NCBI RefSeq assembly: GCF_963677005.1 | Contig: NZ_OY781616.1 | Coordinates: forward strand, 2,551,001 to 2,615,000 | DNA length: 64,000 bases | Origin: Maridesulfovibrio sp. | GTDB taxonomy: Bacteria > Desulfobacterota > Desulfovibrionia > Desulfovibrionales > Desulfovibrionaceae | Reading direction: 5' to 3' | Program-made: the position numbers and the translations under genes | Notes under the pieces: generated by a model | Seen by the model: only the letters and a program-made list of their open reading frames with translations | What the model was told of the DNA's origin: nothing | Database searches by the model: none | Shown here: piece by piece, positions 32,601 through 41,001 of the stretch | Numbering within the stretch: position 1 is the first letter of the stretch | How the letters are laid out: every line of letters begins with the position of its first letter

Positions 32601-34072
32601 TTATCTTCCTCAACTGTACGTACTTCATTATATTGTTTGGTGAAGTTAACGGCATCATCTTTATTGTCATAGAATGCTTTGCGGATCACCTGTTCCATCC
32701 TGTCATATAAGCCTGCACGCCTGAGTTTTGTCTGGTATTCCCACATTAAATCAAGTAGTTCGCGTATCATTTCGTAGCTCAGCCTGTTCTCCGGGCCACA
32801 AATCTCTTCAAGAAGTTTAAGTTCCTTTTCTCCAAAGCAATGATAATGTTGAAGATTGGTGTCCGGAAAAGTTTTGCCGGTTTCATCTTTATAAATGACA
32901 GGAAGGCGGTCCTCAATTTCGTGTTTTTCTACTAGCCATATACGGCGAATTTCCTTCAGCTCTTCAATGGAGATCAGGCTTATGTCGCCAAAGTCCATAG
33001 GAGCGTTTTGGCGCATAGTTTTTTCTGTTTTCAGCAGTTGTCTTAAAAATATTTCTCGTTGACTCTGTAGATATGGGCCGTGAATGGGCTTACCTTTATA
33101 AAATTCTACAGACCCCTTCATCCTACGGAAATCACGCATCTTTTTGTCATCTTTAACCGTAAGGTGAGTACGATACTGAATTAAAGGCAAAAGCCATTCA
33201 TTTGCCTTATCGTTTGTAGCCATATTTTCAAGGGAGCTATCACGAGTAACCAAAGTGCATGTCCAGCAGCCAAATCGGCTTTTCCCACAACTTGGGGTTT
33301 TTTCGTCCAGCTCTATGATCATCGGACATTCACGGTCTTCAGTCGCATCTTTATATAGCTCAAGCAGTTCGGAATTGCTCAATCCCCATGGGTTGTCCTT
33401 ATCCATAAGAAATGCCCAGACGTCGTCATTGGTCCAGTCTTCAATCGGGGTATAAATAAGGCAGTTTTCAACGTGCTTGTTGGGGCTTAAACGATCACGC
33501 AGGCGGTGTTTTTCGTGTCGCCGCATGTTGCTTGCACGTTTTGTACTTTCATATTTTCTGGTCCCCAAAGCTAGAATTGTTTCACCGTATTGGTTGGCAA
33601 CTTTTTCAATAAATTTGTTTGAGGGCTCAATTTTAAGGCGATCTGTACACCAGCGGAATTTTGACCAAGGGCGAGGGTAGCCACGACCTATAAGGTTGAC
33701 CCAAAAGCTATTTGTGGGATCAGGATGCAGAAGGTGGGACTCAAAGGGCATGCCCTGTTTTTTTGCATGATAATTGATTAGATTAATAGATTGCTTTACC
33801 CACTTTGCAACAACCGGATTTTCCACAAGGGTATCGGTACTGATAATATAAACTTTTTTATTACGGTCTGCCTCTGGCAAGGATTCAAGAGCAAGCCATA
33901 TCAATTGAAGAACCGCAGTGGAGTCTTTGCCGCCGCTATAGCCTATTACCCAAGGATGTGGGTCTTCTTGGTATAGAGTTTTTACCTCCTCAAATAAAAA
34001 GGAGAGATATTTTTTGTACCCCATTCCCTCCAACTGGAATGCTGAGTACTGATGGTTGTCTTTTTTAGTCAT
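32591..34072 (-). CDS. dndC: DNA sulfur modification protein DndC (PAPS-reductase-like)
   Basis: 493 residues. The ATP-pyrophosphatase loop SGGKDS lies at 46-51 and CTDRLK at 142-147. Further cysteines at 249, 262, 269 and 272 can hold the 4Fe-4S cluster known for DndC. It activates sulfur received from a cysteine desulfurase and inserts it into the DNA backbone. No dndA is present (a chromosomal IscS usually substitutes) and no dndB, so this is a minimal dndCDE set. It heads the - strand operon of five genes. Confidence 0.93.
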   Translation of the reverse strand: MTKKDNHQYSAFQLEGMGYKKYLSFLFEEVKTLYQEDPHPWVIGYSGGKDSTAVLQLIWLALESLPEADRNKKVYIISTDTLVENPVVAKWVKQSINLINYHAKKQGMPFESHLLHPDPTNSFWVNLIGRGYPRPWSKFRWCTDRLKIEPSNKFIEKVANQYGETILALGTRKYESTKRASNMRRHEKHRLRDRLSPNKHVENCLIYTPIEDWTNDDVWAFLMDKDNPWGLSNSELLELYKDATEDRECPMIIELDEKTPSCGKSRFGCWTCTLVTRDSSLENMATNDKANEWLLPLIQYRTHLTVKDDKKMRDFRRMKGSVEFYKGKPIHGPYLQSQREIFLRQLLKTEKTMRQNAPMDFGDISLISIEELKEIRRIWLVEKHEIEDRLPVIYKDETGKTFPDTNLQHYHCFGEKELKLLEEICGPENRLSYEMIRELLDLMWEYQTKLRRAGLYDRMEQVIRKAFYDNKDDAVNFTKQYNEVRTVEEDKCS

Positions 34073-34267
34073 GTGAAGGGTAAACCTTTACGAAATAATA
34101 TCTAATATAGTTAATTGATTGGGAAAATAAAAAAATGAAAGCCCTTATCATTTCAAGGAGTTTCATCTTTACTAAATATAGGCAGCAGTTGCACTCTGTT
34201 TTGCTGTTTAGCCTACCTTCGTTGCTACTGCAAGATTACGTGTGCTAAATGAAAGTCAGCTTGGGAG

Positions 34268-34894
34268 TTACGTTTTTGAGATTGAATTTTTCTTGAAAAT
34301 ACAGCAACGCCAAGATAGTTCACTGCGTCCGAGGCTATCTAAATTAATATTTTGAGACAATAGTTCAAGCCCAACCTTGTGAGCTCTAGTGTCGAATTGG
34401 GCAGTGTCAATTTTATAAAACCCCTCTTCTTCCTTCCCGCCAATCTTGTATGAGAAAATGATTATACCGTTATGTTTAAGTAGTTCTGACACTCTGGAGA
34501 ACGCTTTTTTTCTTTCTTTAGAGGACAAGTGCATCCACACAGCCGACAGGAGAATTACATCATATTGGGCTGGTGGGCTTGGTAGTTTCGCTAGTTCTGG
34601 GAGGCGATCTTCAGCCCAACTAATTTTTATTCCTGCGTGCCTTTTTTGTGCTGCTTCTAAAAGACGTTTTGCAGGCTCAACAGCCGTAACTTGAAACCCT
34701 TTTTTCACGAGAAAGGCTGCATCGCGTCCTGAGCCTGCACCAATATCAAGTACATGGGCGGGTGGCGTTGGCAGGTAGGGTAAGACTTCTGGATGAAAGC
34801 TTTCAAAATCTAAACTTTCATACTTTTTAATACGATTCTCAATTTCAAGATTGTAGCTTTCAATGATTTGGTCATTTGTAAGGAACACAGACAT
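34268..34894 (-). CDS. Class I SAM-dependent methyltransferase
   Basis: About 208 residues. Motif I is VLDIGAGSGRDAAFL, followed by VTAVEPA (acidic end of strand 2) and the motif IV-like YDVILLSAVWMHL. There is no DNA-methylase DPPY or NPPY motif, so it more likely acts on a small molecule or protein than on DNA. ATG 34894 is chosen because of GGAA upstream; an ATG at 34909 would overlap the membrane gene. The 195 bp before dndC separate it from that operon. Confidence 0.75.
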   Translation of the reverse strand: MSVFLTNDQIIESYNLEIENRIKKYESLDFESFHPEVLPYLPTPPAHVLDIGAGSGRDAAFLVKKGFQVTAVEPAKRLLEAAQKRHAGIKISWAEDRLPELAKLPSPPAQYDVILLSAVWMHLSSKERKKAFSRVSELLKHNGIIIFSYKIGGKEEEGFYKIDTAQFDTRAHKVGLELLSQNINLDSLGRSELSWRCCIFKKNSISKT

Positions 34895-34895
34895 G

Positions 34896-35342
34896 CTATA
34901 AGGTTCCATTCGATTGCATTATTGTTACTGGATTGGCATTAGAAAAATAAAAGTTAACATCAAGTCCAAGGAGTGCTGAAGCAGCCAAGATCAAATTAAT
35001 TATAGCAGCTAAAATGAGCAGACCTGCAAAAAGTTTTACTACGCCATATCCAGAGCGAGGAGGCTCGTCTTCAAACGTTAAGGTTTTATTTAAAAGGATG
35101 TCCATAACTCCTCTAACCCGTAGAAGCACTGGAATAAGGCAAATGTCACAGATCACCGCGATCATGGCTATTCCAAAGAAAGCCCAACTCGTCAACGGTA
35201 TCTTTCCCAAAGCAAGCCATAGCCCACCATTTAGGGTCATGGCTATCGCAGGAATATTCCATAGTTTGGCATTTAGTGATCTGAAATGTTCACAATTCTG
35301 CTTGTAAATTTCTAACTCTTTTTCTTGCTCAAAGGTCGTCAT
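34896..35342 (-). CDS. Small membrane protein
   Basis: 148 residues with three hydrophobic segments: LWNIPAIAMTLNGGLWLAL, WAFFGIAMIAVICDICLIPVL and LFAGLLILAAIINLILAAS. An amphipathic N-terminal helix precedes them. It resembles the small RipA/SLATT-like effector membrane proteins of defence islands in layout only; no family assignment is made. It ends right at the methyltransferase start and so is probably co-transcribed with it. Confidence 0.55.
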   Translation of the reverse strand: MTTFEQEKELEIYKQNCEHFRSLNAKLWNIPAIAMTLNGGLWLALGKIPLTSWAFFGIAMIAVICDICLIPVLLRVRGVMDILLNKTLTFEDEPPRSGYGVVKLFAGLLILAAIINLILAASALLGLDVNFYFSNANPVTIMQSNGTL

Positions 35343-35415
35343 TTTGTTCTCGGTGATTGTCTATGCAAGTGACCTGTAGTCTCTATGGTGAAAGTTATCA
35401 ACATCTTGATTGGTC

Positions 35416-36348
35416 CTAAACTTCCAAACACTCCTCAAGCTTCCGAATAGCCTCAGCATGCTTCTTCTCATTCTTTCTCAACTTCTCAATATTCTGCAGT
35501 TTCCAAAGCACGGCAGGTAGTTGCGCGGCGTGAGGGATTCCCAGAAGTTCCCATTCAGGATTTCCCTTTTTGACGGAGAGCAGGAATTGCTTGTCGCCAT
35601 TGCTTAGGCCAGACTTGATTTCTTGGACCAGCTGATCGCGGGTGGCTTCAAGCTTTTCAAGGGCAACTTTAGTCTGTGTCATGCCCCGGAACTCTTTTTC
35701 GTAGGCATCGGCTAAGGGTTGGAAATTGGGATTCAGAATTTCCGACATTGGGCGGTTGTGTCCGAGTAGATAGACGAGAAATGCCTTTCGGGTTTTCTCG
35801 GTCAGCCCTTCGGTGTCGAGCAGCTGGGCTACATCAAAAAGATCGCGTGGATGTTGGCGATCCAGTGCCGCGCATATTTTACCACCGTATAGATCATGAA
35901 TGGAAAGGCGGCGTACTTCAGCTGCCATTTCAAAGCGGCGTTCAACTTCCGGCTGTAGGTCAGAATATTCTGTCTCATATACTGTGCCGCGAATGGTGGC
36001 ATTGGGTTCAACCTTAACCATTACTCCATCGTGCTTGATTAAGACCTTGGGAGCGGCATTGTTTGGCGCGGTCAGATTTACTGTTGCGGCAGGCATGATT
36101 GTTTCCACCTGCTTCGCAAGTTTTTGCATGCTTTCTGAAATATCGCGCAGAGCTGTCTTGCGGTCATTGATTGGGCAGTAAGCAAGGTCAATGTCTACGG
36201 ACAGGCGTGGCAGATTCCAAAGGAAAAAATTCAGGGCCGTGCCGCCTTTCAGAGCGAGGAATGCTGAACCGTCACCGTTGGGATGGTCATATTCAATCAA
36301 GGACAAGACACGCAGCAGGATACGCACCTGCTTTTCGTATTTATTCAA
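35416..36348 (-). CDS. abiEii: AbiEii-type toxin (nucleotidyltransferase)
   Basis: 310 residues. The nucleotidyltransferase motif GGTALNFF with RLSVDIDLAY downstream is the AbiEii/MenT signature. These toxins transfer nucleotides to tRNA or similar acceptors and cause abortive infection. It overlaps the antitoxin gene by 4 bp. Length is typical (about 300). Confidence 0.92.
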   Translation of the reverse strand: MNKYEKQVRILLRVLSLIEYDHPNGDGSAFLALKGGTALNFFLWNLPRLSVDIDLAYCPINDRKTALRDISESMQKLAKQVETIMPAATVNLTAPNNAAPKVLIKHDGVMVKVEPNATIRGTVYETEYSDLQPEVERRFEMAAEVRRLSIHDLYGGKICAALDRQHPRDLFDVAQLLDTEGLTEKTRKAFLVYLLGHNRPMSEILNPNFQPLADAYEKEFRGMTQTKVALEKLEATRDQLVQEIKSGLSNGDKQFLLSVKKGNPEWELLGIPHAAQLPAVLWKLQNIEKLRKNEKKHAEAIRKLEECLEV

Positions 36349-37124
36349 AACAGTTCCTCTTCATTGTGCTTGGGGACGGTGATGTTGAATTCTTTATCCA
36401 GCATGCCGTTTTTTACTATCTCGCGTTTGCCGGAGCCCAGTTGGATGCTGTCGCGTTTGATGCGGGAAAGCCAGCGGTGTCCGCTTTCTCTAGCAAGGTA
36501 GAGGAATAGCCTTTTGACCTTGATGCTGTTGCACTCTTCGAGCAGTGTTTGGACAAGCGTGGGCCGTAAAGTGCCGAGTCCTTGCATAAGTTGAAAAGCT
36601 TCATCGAAACCTACTTTTTGCAGTACGTGGTGCAGCAGTTCAAGTATGGCGCGTTCTGGGGAGGATATTTTTACCGTAAAAGTTCCAGCATCGTGTTCAG
36701 TGAAGCTGTCGGAGAGGTTGTCAGGAAATAGGGAGGTGGAAGTAAAGACGATAGTCTGCCCCCAATCGTATTTGGCAAACCATGCCGCCAGTTTTGTTTT
36801 GGGGGGAGCAAAAAGGAATATTTCACGCTTCTGTGCTGAGACGTAGTGGGTATAGCCCTGAAGCTCAAGAGCAGTTCTGCCCCCGGCATGGATGAATGGT
36901 TTGTCTTTTTGCTGCAAGCTATGCAGGCCACCGAGCCAAGTGGGGGTGTCATGCGATTTGGCATATGCACCGCGACCTACGGAAACAAGCCAGCCTTGCT
37001 CCATGTATCCTTGGACAAGTGACTTGTTGATTTCCAGCTTCGCCAGCTCTTCGGAATTTTTTATGGTCCCGTTGGGCCACGCCAGCATGAGTTGGTTTAT
37101 TTTTGTTCCTCTTCTTTGGTCCAT
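36345..37124 (-). CDS. abiEi: AbiEi-type antitoxin
   Basis: 259 residues. An N-terminal winged helix (LAWPNGTIKNSEELAKLEINKSLVQGYMEQGWLVSVGRGAYAK) is followed by the AbiEi C-terminal domain (ISSPERAILELLHHV). It represses the operon and neutralises AbiEii. It lies first in the operon, as is usual for this type IV toxin-antitoxin system. Confidence 0.9.
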   Translation of the reverse strand: MDQRRGTKINQLMLAWPNGTIKNSEELAKLEINKSLVQGYMEQGWLVSVGRGAYAKSHDTPTWLGGLHSLQQKDKPFIHAGGRTALELQGYTHYVSAQKREIFLFAPPKTKLAAWFAKYDWGQTIVFTSTSLFPDNLSDSFTEHDAGTFTVKISSPERAILELLHHVLQKVGFDEAFQLMQGLGTLRPTLVQTLLEECNSIKVKRLFLYLARESGHRWLSRIKRDSIQLGSGKREIVKNGMLDKEFNITVPKHNEEELF

Positions 37125-37282
37125 GTTGTACTAAATAGCTTTTATTTAAACTATGGGCAAGTGATTGGTTTAAAAATATGCTGATTAGTATGTGTATAGA
37201 GTGCTATCTGGGGTAAAATTAAACTAACGATAGGCTGCTTCACCTACAGTTGTTAATGAAGGGAAGGAGCTTTGTACCTTTA

Positions 37283-37903
37283 TCAAACGGAAATGGAATG
37301 ACCTTCTAAGCACAGATTTTTCAACCTTTTCAATGATGATATTTTATTATCCTGTAGTTGAATCCATTCTAAGGCAGGCATTTTTTTACCGCATGGGGGA
37401 TTTCCTTGAAAGACGTTCATACTCAAGCCCAATTCTTCTAGATGTTGTAATTTCGTAATGTTGTCAGGCAGGCCTGTGAGCGGATTACTACTCAAATTCA
37501 GTCTTTTCAATTGAGGCAGTTTGCATATCGGATCAGGAAGATTTGTAAATAAATTGTTTTTTATGTCCAGCTCTTCAAGATTTGATAATTTCCCAAATGA
37601 AGGCGGTAGGTCTGATAATAAGTTCTTGTGTAGATGCAGTGTTTTAAGTTTGGTCAGTTTCCCGATTGAAGTGGGGAGGCTCGTTAAATTTACGCCAATA
37701 ATTTTTAGTTCTTCAAGATCGCTGAGTTCACCAATTAAGTCCGGTAATTGTACTGGGGCGAAAATTGGTTCTTCCTTTAGCTCGTAGCTGGAAATTGTTA
37801 GCGAGGTTTGTTTGCTTCTTTTCGCGGTGAAAATTTTATAGAAAATAGTTCCGGCGATGCAAAATTTTACCTTGTGATCATATATGTGCGATGTTTTGGG
37901 CAT
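37283..37903 (-). CDS. Leucine-rich-repeat protein
   Basis: About 206 residues from ATG 37903 (the frame is open to 37981). Five to six LRR units of about 23 residues, of the LxxLxLxxNxLxxLPxxIxxL type, run from residue 60 to the C-terminus (for example LKTLHLHKNLLSDLPPSFGKLSNL). There is no membrane anchor or effector domain. LRR arrays usually bind proteins; inside a defence island a sensor role is possible but unsupported. Confidence 0.7.
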   Translation of the reverse strand: MPKTSHIYDHKVKFCIAGTIFYKIFTAKRSKQTSLTISSYELKEEPIFAPVQLPDLIGELSDLEELKIIGVNLTSLPTSIGKLTKLKTLHLHKNLLSDLPPSFGKLSNLEELDIKNNLFTNLPDPICKLPQLKRLNLSSNPLTGLPDNITKLQHLEELGLSMNVFQGNPPCGKKMPALEWIQLQDNKISSLKRLKNLCLEGHSISV

Positions 37904-38142
37904 TGTCTTTCTAACACAGTTGAGGTTTTGGCTGAATGTAGCGGTTACTTTAACTCTTCTGCGTTCCAGATACCGGAACATGGTTCTGTGTTTAGTTTCT
38001 CATCCACCTTCTGTATAAGGGGATTCCTTTTTATTTAAGAAAATCAGTCTCAGAGGCTTGTTTCAGGAAGTTATAATGTGTTGACTCATTACAGGACGGG
38101 GGAGTAATTATTACCAGAATTTAAATAAGACTTGGGGGGAGT

Positions 38143-39090
38143 GTGGGAGTAGATAAGAATTCTTCAACTGACCGGATAGGGGTTTCAACGCTAGAGCTGT
38201 TCTTCAATAAGCTAGGGTGGTTATTTAGAGAACAGGTGATTCATGATCACGGTATTGATGCCCATGTTGAAGTCGTAATAGATGGAGAGGCAACAGGAAG
38301 ACTCATAGCTATTCAGATTAAAACAGGGAAAAGCTATTTCTCAGAAAAATCATGTGGAAATTATATTTTCAGGACTGACCAAAGGCATGCTGAATATTGG
38401 GCTGAACACTGTCTTCCTGTGATTTTGGTGATGATAAACCCTGAAGAGGAAGAGCTTGTATGGCAGGCTTTAAATGATTCTACGATTGTCAGAACAGGTA
38501 AAGGATACAAAGTTTCTGTCCCTGCTTCTAAGAAACTTGATGCAAATGCTTTGACGGAAATTGCGGGTCTGTCTAATTACCCAGATTATATACAAAAGAT
38601 GAATAAGCTGAGACTAGATCATGAGTGGATGGAACTTATTCATGATGGATGGGAAGTTTATATCGAGTTCAATGATTGGGTAAATAAATCCTTAGCAAGA
38701 TTTGAAATTAAAATAGGTAGTGACCATAAGGATTTTGGCGAAAAGAAATGGCCTATGATTTATGGGGCTGGGATGTCGATAGAAGATGCGCTCTCTTATG
38801 TCATTCCATGGGCTTCTTTTGCCGTTGATGAAGATCTCCACCGTGAAGAGGCAGAGGGTGTTTGGTGTGCTGAATGTTACGGCGGATATGATAAAGAAGA
38901 CGATATTGTTTATTACACAATGGGGTTTGACGAGTGGTACACGCCTCCCGAAGGACTAGTTCCGTGCTCCGAGGATGGCGAAACTGCTCACTACAGGCTC
39001 ATTTTAAGTTTGAACGATATTGGTTCTTCGTTTCTGGAATTAGATGAATTCTTGCGTAGTGAAGAGATGCTGATTTCGGAGGCTCGGTAA
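38143..39090 (+). CDS. DUF4365-type (PD-(D/E)XK-like) protein
   Basis: 315 residues, GTG start with a GGGGGGAG site. Residues 10-120 match DUF4365: STLELFFNKLGWLFREQVIHDHGIDAHVEV (Asp39) and IAIQIKTGKSYF (Gln58-x-Lys60), then LPVILVMINPEEEELVWQ. The pattern is that of PD-(D/E)XK nuclease relatives. The C-terminal 190 residues are acidic and unrecognised. It is followed by a membrane gene after 16 bp and a second nuclease-like gene, so the three look like one operon at the right edge of element 2. Confidence 0.7.
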   Translation: MGVDKNSSTDRIGVSTLELFFNKLGWLFREQVIHDHGIDAHVEVVIDGEATGRLIAIQIKTGKSYFSEKSCGNYIFRTDQRHAEYWAEHCLPVILVMINPEEEELVWQALNDSTIVRTGKGYKVSVPASKKLDANALTEIAGLSNYPDYIQKMNKLRLDHEWMELIHDGWEVYIEFNDWVNKSLARFEIKIGSDHKDFGEKKWPMIYGAGMSIEDALSYVIPWASFAVDEDLHREEAEGVWCAECYGGYDKEDDIVYYTMGFDEWYTPPEGLVPCSEDGETAHYRLILSLNDIGSSFLELDEFLRSEEMLISEAR

Positions 39091-39106
39091 AATATTACTA
39101 ACCGAG

Positions 39107-39514
39107 ATGAGTAAAGATATGCGAGATTTTAATAATAGTGGCGTATTTAATGTAAATGGGGATGTCGTCGTTGGGGATGGCAATGAGGTAGGGAAGCCAT
39201 TTATCCAATGCTCAAATGAAGAGCTATTGTTAGAACGACGTTTTCGGAAGGAGAACCTTCGTCGAGAGTTTAAAGCAAAAAGCAAAAGAGTAATTTGTAC
39301 AGCCATTTTAATTATGGTTTGTGTTTTTTGTTTCGCTGGGTATGAGTTCTATAAAGGAAATAGCAAATTGAGTATGTGGATTCTGGAATTGACGTCTATC
39401 GTACTGACCTTTTTGGGTTTGAAGACTGTTCTTACTCCTAATACATATGAGAAATTCGAACACCGTGATATTGAGGCAATTAATATCATTTTGAAATCAC
39501 GACGGGTAGAATAA
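39107..39514 (+). CDS. Two-helix membrane protein in the DUF4365 operon
   Basis: 135 residues. The N-terminus FNNSGVFNVNGDVVVGDGNE resembles the short beta tag seen before some effector-type domains. Two membrane segments follow (VICTAILIMVCVFCFAGYEF and WILELTSIVLTFLGLKTVL). It starts 16 bp after the DUF4365 stop. A pore or anchor function is conceivable from context only. Confidence 0.55.
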   Translation: MSKDMRDFNNSGVFNVNGDVVVGDGNEVGKPFIQCSNEELLLERRFRKENLRREFKAKSKRVICTAILIMVCVFCFAGYEFYKGNSKLSMWILELTSIVLTFLGLKTVLTPNTYEKFEHRDIEAINIILKSRRVE

Positions 39515-39546
39515 CTCAGGTGCCTTCAAATATATAGGAAATCAAA

Positions 39547-40677
39547 GTGTTTGATACTTTTCTTCGCGAAGCAGAAGCTGATGGATTGTTGAAAGAATAT
39601 TCTCCTGAGCATTTTTTGATTCAGGCTATGAATGGACAAACTCCTATGTTTTTTGAGGAGCACCAAAATATAAAATCAAATTCTGCCGTAAATAGGGCAA
39701 AGATGGATATCGCTTCAACCTTTGTTGCTAATTTTTCGTGTGGTCTTCAGCGGCTTGCGAGTCATTTCTGTGAAAAGGATATTGAAAAATTTATAAAAGG
39801 ACAACTCGCAGCAGGAAAGGACAATTACTCTGAAGATCAATTTGTTCAGGCTTTTTCGGAAGTAATGGTTCTGGGGTTCTTGACTGATTTTGCCGGAAAG
39901 AAAGTAGTGCAAGCTACCTATGAACCAAAGTTGCAAGGGCAAAGTAATCCAGAGGCCAGAATTGAGTACAATGATGGGGTTGTCTTTGATGTAGAAGTTA
40001 AGACGCCATGTTTTCCCAAAATTATAACAATCCCAAAAGATAAAAGGGGTATTCTCAAACCAAATATGGTATTAACTCGAGAGCAATTTTCATTAGCTAA
40101 AGAGCTTTGCCAAAATGCAAATATTGAATTTATGCCTCCACGGGTTTTGAAGATCAAAGATTTCATAAAAAGTGCATCTAATAAGTTTGAAAAGGTTGAT
40201 AATATTGAACATTTCAATATATTGTTTATTAATTGGACATTGTCAGATTTTTATAACGTAGGGGTAAATGAACCTATAGGGCTTATCGGCAACCCCATTA
40301 ATGGAATCATTCACTGTTCTGAAGCGGCAAGCCAAATAGGTATATCAGATAAGGATCTCGAAAATATCTCTGCAATTGTAATTTATCGGGACTCATTTGA
40401 TTCAATTTCTCAATGCGATTATAGATGGCATTTTGCTGCCCCAAAGAGGGTAGAACTTATTCTCAATGGTTCCGTCCAAAGCGAGCATGTACAAAATATT
40501 GCTAAAAAATTAAATCGCGATCCGATGAACACATCATTTTGTGAATGGGCTCCTTTCGATTGGGCATTTGATAAGGACGAGGATGAAATCACTATCAAAA
40601 CCCAAGCGGACAGTCTCTTTAGGACAATGATGAAGTTGTCTCCACAAGGAGCAAATACATTTAATTTTAGCGTTTGA
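39547..40677 (+). CDS. Putative PD-(D/E)XK nuclease-like protein, unknown family
   Basis: 376 residues, GTG start with AGGAAA upstream. The segment EARIEYNDGVVFDVEVKT (about 136-153) has the strand-turn-strand D...ExK arrangement (Asp143, Glu150, Lys152), and SEVMVLGFL before it supplies a helix with Glu105. The remainder is helical with no recognised domain. It is the last gene before the right att site and is 33 bp after the membrane gene. Nuclease activity is inferred from the motif alone. Confidence 0.55.
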   Translation: MFDTFLREAEADGLLKEYSPEHFLIQAMNGQTPMFFEEHQNIKSNSAVNRAKMDIASTFVANFSCGLQRLASHFCEKDIEKFIKGQLAAGKDNYSEDQFVQAFSEVMVLGFLTDFAGKKVVQATYEPKLQGQSNPEARIEYNDGVVFDVEVKTPCFPKIITIPKDKRGILKPNMVLTREQFSLAKELCQNANIEFMPPRVLKIKDFIKSASNKFEKVDNIEHFNILFINWTLSDFYNVGVNEPIGLIGNPINGIIHCSEAASQIGISDKDLENISAIVIYRDSFDSISQCDYRWHFAAPKRVELILNGSVQSEHVQNIAKKLNRDPMNTSFCEWAPFDWAFDKDEDEITIKTQADSLFRTMMKLSPQGANTFNFSV

Positions 40678-40714
40678 AAAATTATACCAGCCTATCAGAT
40701 GAATTGTCCGCAAA

Positions 40715-40770
40715 TTGTACGCAAATCTGCGTACAAAACTCGGTAGTTTTAGGTAGTTTTCGGCAGTTTT
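40715..40770. repeat. Palindrome and triple direct repeat inside the right end of element 2
   Basis: TTGTACGCA (40715-40723) is mirrored by TGCGTACAA (40728-40736). Directly after come three 10-bp repeats: CGGTAGTTTT, AGGTAGTTTT and CGGCAGTTTT (40741-40770). At 85 bp from att they look like recombinase arm sites. Confidence 0.55.
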
Positions 40771-40854
40771 GGAAATGGGCTGAAATATGGGGAGGGCTCA
40801 TGAATTATGGGATTACGGGCATTTCCGGCGCAAAATTTGATCTCCCGCCAGACA

Positions 40855-40900
40855 ATTCGTAACCAGCAGGTCGGGCGTTCAATTCGCCTCGTTGGCTCCA
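40855..40900 (+). repeat. attR: tRNA-Thr 3' half
   Basis: Shares ATTCGTAACCAGCAGG and CGTTGGCTCCA with the tRNA gene. The T stem is GGGCG / CGCCT, again fully paired. With crossover in the anticodon loop, this far copy should be the original host 3' half. Confidence 0.88.
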
Positions 40901-40911
40901 TAACAAAATCA

Positions 40912-40950
40912 AGGGCTTACACGTAATGTGTAAGCCCTTTTTCTTTTTTT
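40912..40950 (+). terminator. Terminator after attR
   Basis: AGGGCTTACAC pairs with GTGTAAGCCCT around GTAAT, then TTTTCTTTTTTT. It was probably the original tRNA-Thr terminator before integration. Confidence 0.8.
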
Positions 40951-41001
40951 GCGAATGTGGTGGAGGTTGTGGTGGCGGTACGGCCTTGTCAAACAGTCCC
41001 A

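Larger units (their letters stand above)
20978..40900. mobile_element. Element 2: integrase-less defence island in the same tRNA-Thr site
   Basis: Lies between the middle and right att copies. The left end repeats the element 1 plan (unknown gene, AlpA-like gene, replication-type gene), but no integrase or relaxase is present. The rest is mostly defence genes: HARE-Mrr, dndCDE with GHKL and GIY-YIG genes, AbiE and a DUF4365 group. It could be moved in trans or in tandem by the element 1 integrase, as for cis-mobilizable elements. Confidence 0.8.

Noticed and set aside
40674..40862. A 62-residue ORF overlapping attR
   Set aside because: It runs through the repeat block and the att sequence, has no ribosome site and no gene-like composition.
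5580..40900. CRISPR arrays or cas genes in the islands
   Set aside because: No regularly spaced direct repeats or Cas-like proteins were found on either strand.
5580..40900. Type IV secretion genes that would make element 1 self-transmissible
   Set aside because: Only relaxosome genes are present; no VirB/TraG/VirD4-like proteins occur in the window.
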